Below, in pieces: positions 59,501-64,000 of a stretch of DNA of 64,000 bases. The DNA comes from Bathynomus jamesi. Lineage: Eukaryota > Arthropoda > Malacostraca > Isopoda > Cirolanidae. Under the pieces are notes generated by a model that did no database searches, was not told the origin of the DNA, and saw nothing but the letters and a program-made list of their open reading frames with translations. The translations under genes and the position numbers were made by a program. Position 1 is the first letter of the stretch; every line of letters starts with the position of its first letter. The stretch lies in the NCBI GenBank assembly GCA_023014485.1, contig JAJOZX010006148.1, positions 62,001 through 126,000 of the forward strand, read 5' to 3'.

Positions 59501-60583
59501 ACCGGGACATGAGTACTGACGGTGTCACTAAATCTACTGGTATTAAACTGCTGGACTAAATGCCAAGTCACATACCTTGCTGTAGATCCTTTCCCGGATA
59601 ATTTTGACAGGGTAGAGTATATGCACCGTTCTTATAAAGTTGCTTGGCGTAATGAAACACCTGTACATCAAATACTCCTCATCGTAGAGCAATATTTGAG
59701 ATCGTGGGGAACACACTTCAGTGGTGAGCTACATTGGCCACAACACATTTCCCTCATAGTCTAGGATCTGGCCCAGAGTTCGTATAAATTTCTGGGTGCA
59801 GAGGTTTTGACGACTGATCTAGACTAATTTTGGGGCGCAGAATCCGAATTTTTCTATGCCATCGCACCAAATTGGTGCGAAAGTGGTCAAAATGGCAAAA
59901 AATTGGCAAAAATGGCAAAATTTTATAAGTTTTTCGAATTTTTGTCATATTCTTGATTTGAAAAAATTTTTAAGGGCAATTTTTGTTTGAGAATCTGTTT
60001 TTGTAACATACTGCTGCCTGAACCAAGAAAACTGACAAAAATGTCAAAAAAATAAGAGCAAAAATAGTAAAAATTAAGTAAATATTGTCAAAAAATCGCA
60101 AAAATGAAATTTTTGGCTATTTTGGTGCATAAACTAGCTCTAACCAATCATATCGAACTAAATAGTCAAGAAATTAGATATTAATAGCTCTGCAAGAATT
60201 TATTAAAACAAAGTATGCACAAATGTCTAAATTTCGGGTATAAATCGATAAAAATGGTTGTAAAATACTTGAAAAAATAGCCAAAATATAAAAAAAATAG
60301 TACTAATTTTATGTTATTCTTAGGCTTGCTTGTTGTAAATGCTTGAACTTCTTATAGAATCGATCTATTTGATTTCTTTAGAGTAACTAAGTCATATTTA
60401 TTGTGTTTCAGGTTTAGTATTGGTAGTAGCTACAAATTGAGGATCCCTGTATTCATTATGTGATTCAACAGATGATAGATCATGGTAAGTAATAATCGAA
60501 TTGAATATTTAAAACATAAATATAAAGACCAATGTGTTACAAATGAATTTTTATATGTATAGAATAGAACCAGTTTATTATAA
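59501..60583. other. Spacer with A/T-rich low-complexity sequence
   Basis: From about 59860 to 60330 the sequence is dominated by AAAATTGGCAAAAATGGC-like words. No gene. It ends in a pyrimidine-rich TTTTATTTTTTCAG at about 60608-60621, which could be a 3' splice site for the following coding stretch. Confidence 0.4.
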
Positions 60584-63500
60584 TTGCAATTGCAAGAAGT
60601 CTCTTATATTTTATTTTTTCAGGATGTATGTCAACTTGTGCCAGAAAAGAAGCATAGCTCAAACCTTGGTAAATGTATCTTGTGCCAGAAGAACAAAAGC
60701 CCAAGTGGAGAGAAATATTTGAGCAGCGGAGAACATGGAATAAAAAATTTGCTTCAGTTGGCTTCTGCGTACCCAAATGATGACAGAAGCAAGCGTTTGA
60801 AAGCTCTTACTGAGAGTCAGACTCCTTATATCCAGTATCACAGCACTTCGTGCTATGCAACATATAAAAAGTTCGTTGAACGTAGCCAGAAGTCTAAAAA
60901 TGCTGAATCTGAACCCTCCGATTCCTCCTTAGGAGAAGCATTAACTCCTCCAGAAAATAGTTCAAGCAAAAGGATTAAAACAGCATATCAAGGATATGAA
61001 AGTGTGTGTATTTTGTGGTTCAGCTCGAGTCAAATTGAAAGGTGGAAACATTGACCATGATTTGTTTCGGATATGTACTCCAGGTCGTGCCCAAAAGTTA
61101 TTGATTATGCTCACTTGTTCCAAGACGATGTTTTTACCAGAGTAGCGATGTTGAACGAATACAAAGATGTATTCGCTGCAGATGTTCTATCATAATAATT
61201 GTATAAAGAAGCATTTTGCAGCCTATGATCGCAGAATAGAGACGATTTTGGAAAACAGACAGCAAGAAAATGAAGTTATGGGTTCTACTGACATGGTTCA
61301 AAAGCATTTAATGATGTAGTCTCAAAAATAGACTTCACAAGCTGTGGATACAGTGTCACCTACTTGAGACAAGAGATCAATAAAAAGCTGAACCAGGATG
61401 AATCTATCAGTAACTATTTGGTTAAGAGCCTGCTTATAGACAAATTTAAGGACACCATTTATTTTACATATCCTAGCAACAAACGAAAATCCCAGATGGT
61501 TTATTCTGTCCAGATTGAGAGTGCAAGAATTGTTGAAACTTTGCGGAAATCATCTGTCGAAAACGTTGCTAAGGACCTAAGGAAAGAGTTAAAAACTTAC
61601 AGTTTTGGTTTACGCTCTAGCTATTGTGATCCAAACGATCTTGATCTAGCCTTAAAACGCTTCCAAAATGAACGTCCTCCAATATGGATGGAATTTCTTC
61701 AGCATTGTTTTCCACCCGGAATGTATCAGATAGCAACAATCAGTTGATGCTGAAGTGTGACACTATCTTCCAGATGTTGTTTTACATCCTTCATAATGGT
61801 TTGGAGCCCACCCCATTGCATGTCGGATTTGCTCAAACTATACATAACCTGTCACAGTCTAAAGATCTTATTGAAATTGCAAACAAACGGAGCATTTGTG
61901 TAGGATATCAAGAAGTTCGCAAAATAAATTTTGCACTAGCAAAACGTACAATATCTTTATGTGGTTCACATAGAGTTCCAGTTCCTCCAGTATTTGATCA
62001 AAACCATCCAATTCAAGCAGCAATGGATAATTTTGACACCTTGGAAAATACCTTGTCTGGAATTGGTTCGACACACGATACGGTGCTAGTTTTATTCCAA
62101 AATGCTCCATTAAGCTCTGCACCAACACAACAGCATACTAATAAGATCAGTGAAGCTCCAGAGTCAACCCTCCGGCTTGGCAAGTTACAAAGCGTTCTTC
62201 CTTGCCAAGAAATTATCTCGATTGGACCAAGACATGAACGAGGTACATAAGTCAAGATTTCCAAGTCTCTGAATACAAGGCAAACGATCATTTACTAGAG
62301 ACTGTTAATCTCGACCATTTCCTGTGGTTTGTGATGCGATACAAACATAGAACAACCACAATACAGGGCTCTTCAACTAACTCAAATACTGATAATGATG
62401 ACTTTGTTCCAAGCTTTGTTGCTGTCAAAAGCCCTTTTGTAGGCGATAGCTTGAAGCCTACAACTATTGCGTTCACTCCAGCCATACGGTGCACTGTGGT
62501 GATGAAGGAGTTTATGCTATTGCGAAGGAAATTCAGCTCCTGAAAAAAGATCTGTTCAGTAATTTGTTTATCGGATTGGGTGGATTCCATTTTGAGAAGA
62601 TTGTACTTGCTTGTATTGGATCTTATCTTCATATATCGGGAATTGAATCTGTTTTGGTTGAAAGCGAATGTTTCAGTCCAGACACAGTAAAATCCGTTAT
62701 GAATGGCAATCATTATGTGAGAGCCAAGCGAGGATTATCTTTCGTGCACGAAGCAATAACAAGCATTATGTTCGATGGGTTTTTGAGTGTCGATGAACAC
62801 CGTAACTTATATCAAGATGCTGCAACTAAAATTTCAATTATGGTTGCAGAACAAGAGCAACGGGACGACTTTAAGTCTTCGATATATACTCTGTCTCAAT
62901 CCTTTCAACAATATATAAAGCAGAGGTCTGATAGTAATGGAAACTTTCATTACTGGTATCATTTTACCAATAGATTGTATCCAATCATCAGAGATTTAAC
63001 CTACTCAATGCGGGCAGGTGATTGGTCACTATTTCTTTCTTCCATACAGAGATCAATCCCACTTTTCTTCGCCTACAATAGAACCAACTACGCCAGATGG
63101 GCACCAATCTTCTTTGAGATTGTTTAAACCTTGAGGTACATTTCCTGATCTCCACAAATCATTCCTTAGTGGTGGTTTTGTAGTGAGGAGAACGACACGA
63201 CAATGTAGTGGAGTTCCAATGGACCAGGCACTTGAGCAACATTATAATAAGCCTGCAAAAGTGTCCGAGGATTAATTGGCTTTACTCGGAGAAAGGAAGC
63301 AGTGGCACTGTGGAATATTATTAAACATGAGAAGGACTTATATTCTTCACAAATGAGAGGTTCCGGCCAGTTTGAAAATCGTGACGAGTATGATATTCAT
63401 CATGAATACTCCAAGAGCCATGCCTTATCGCTCCAGTAATGTCCAAGCTATTCAACAGTACATTTACAAAGTTGGAAACACATTGAGCAAAACATTAGAT

Positions 63501-64000
63501 GGCAAACCATTCAGAAACATTGCTACCGGTGAAGAGGATAAAGTCTTATACATATCACATTACTTGCCTGGATAGAGAGATGTTGCTTACAAGAATTTCA
63601 AAACCGAACGGCTTGAGAAAAAAAAGAAACTTTGTTTGCAGCAATTAAGAGGCAAAAACCCGCAACAGCGAGGCACTTCCAGAAAACGAAAGGAATATGA
63701 CAAAAAAAGAAACCATTGCAGCACTGAACTACATTGCATTTGCTCAGCTCAGGGAATTTCCATTGAATCAATTACTTTTCCATGAAATTACACCTCTTCC
63801 ATTTTTCTTGTAGACAGTGATGGTTTTTTGAAGAAATCTAAGAAATCGGAATTGGGATCGGAACTTGAAAAGAAACTGGGTGAAGACCTCCCATTGTTGT
63901 TAGAAGGGAATGATGCAATGATCATAGATTTTATGGCTCAAGTAAGGAAATTCCCGGTGAAAAAAGCAATGTTGAAAACATTTGGTGAATTTGCACAATC
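60584..64000 (+). pseudogene. Unnamed multicopy protein family Y, long and decayed, running off the window
   Basis: Coding matches run continuously on the plus strand but switch frame at least eight times (for example near 61013, 61185, 61730, 62250, 62500 and 63125). In order: a zinc-finger-like module KCILCQK...HSTSCYATY (about 60665-60865); a second one, CIFCGSARVK (frame-shifted, about 61008) with YHNNCIKKHF (about 61190); a helical middle (DESISNYLVKSLLIDKFKD); AMDNFDTLENTLSGIG and STHDTVLVLFQN (62020-62100); LFIGLGGFHFEKIVLACIG (about 62555); NGNHYVRAKRGLSFVHEAI; RAGDWSLFLSSIQRSIPLFF; VPMDQALEQHYNKPAK (about 63209) and IGFTRRKEAVALWNIIKHEK (about 63272). The last 200 bp carry MIIDFMAQVRKFPVKKAML. 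I recognise this protein type as one repeated in many invertebrate genomes, but I know no assigned function. Possible mobile-element gene; the last part resembles the start of a nuclease-like domain. Confidence 0.65.

Noticed and set aside
59754..59948. Minus-strand frame with FCHFDHF-like residues
   Set aside because: Derived from AAAATGGCAAAAATTGG low-complexity sequence.
60584..61054. Intact small zinc-finger gene
   Set aside because: The frame ends in a frameshift within a second zinc-finger-like module, and the similarity continues in other frames for 3 kb, so it is part of a decayed longer gene.

Overview
The window looks like arthropod nuclear DNA, and I found no convincing single-copy host gene in it. 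The arthropod reading rests on a short run of the CCTAA/TTAGG telomere-type motif at about 6.41 kb, on Jockey/CR1-type LINEs and mariner-like elements of the sorts common in arthropods, and on very dense TA, TC/GA and CA microsatellites. A decapod crustacean would fit, but that is only a guess. Almost everything recognisable is a transposable element or its wreckage, often nested two or three deep.

Layout: 0.5-1.8 kb CR1/Jockey-type LINE remnant ending in a palindromic microsatellite; 2.2-2.9 kb deleted mariner-like element (DD41D); 4.1 kb hairpin repeat with a hammerhead-like core; 6.1-7.2 kb nested MITEs; 8.2 kb piggyBac-like MITE; 9.4-12.5 kb palindromic MITEs, a hAT-like element with a mariner insertion, and a TIR-derived minisatellite element; 14.1-16.1 kb Tigger remnant, inverted SINE dimer, LINE fragment and foldback MITE; 16.2-19.2 kb the most complete LINE (endonuclease plus RT); 19.8-25.3 kb a second hammerhead-like hairpin, an almost intact DD37E transposon, a snap-back mariner and a deleted Tc1; 26.8-30.3 kb a decayed LINE split by a mariner; 30.8-33.9 kb a snap-back mariner, a MITE and a hAT-like element carrying an unnamed multicopy protein; 34.2-41.9 kb LINE copies, a Tigger element containing a hAT MITE and a LINE, a hAT MITE inside a tRNA-like repeat, two dimeric SINEs, and a second copy of the 2.2 kb element; 42.5-59.1 kb a run of mariner derivatives in TA tracts plus further LINE pieces; 60.6-64.0 kb a long decayed member of an unnamed multicopy protein family running off the end.

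Common themes. Tc1/mariner-type elements sit in (TA)n tracts. Several of them are snap-back palindromes in which one end has been replaced by an inverted copy of the other, so two transposase pieces face each other. Four MITE families share GGATC-type termini, 8-bp target duplications and (in three) TIR-derived iterated units, as if one transposase source served them all. Two dimeric tRNA-derived SINEs share a 3' tail with a resident LINE, which suggests they borrowed its reverse transcriptase. Three hairpin repeats carry parts of a minimal hammerhead ribozyme core.

All coding sequences seen are broken by stops, frameshifts or deletions. The closest to intact is the DD37E transposase at 20.5-21.7 kb, with a single stop.
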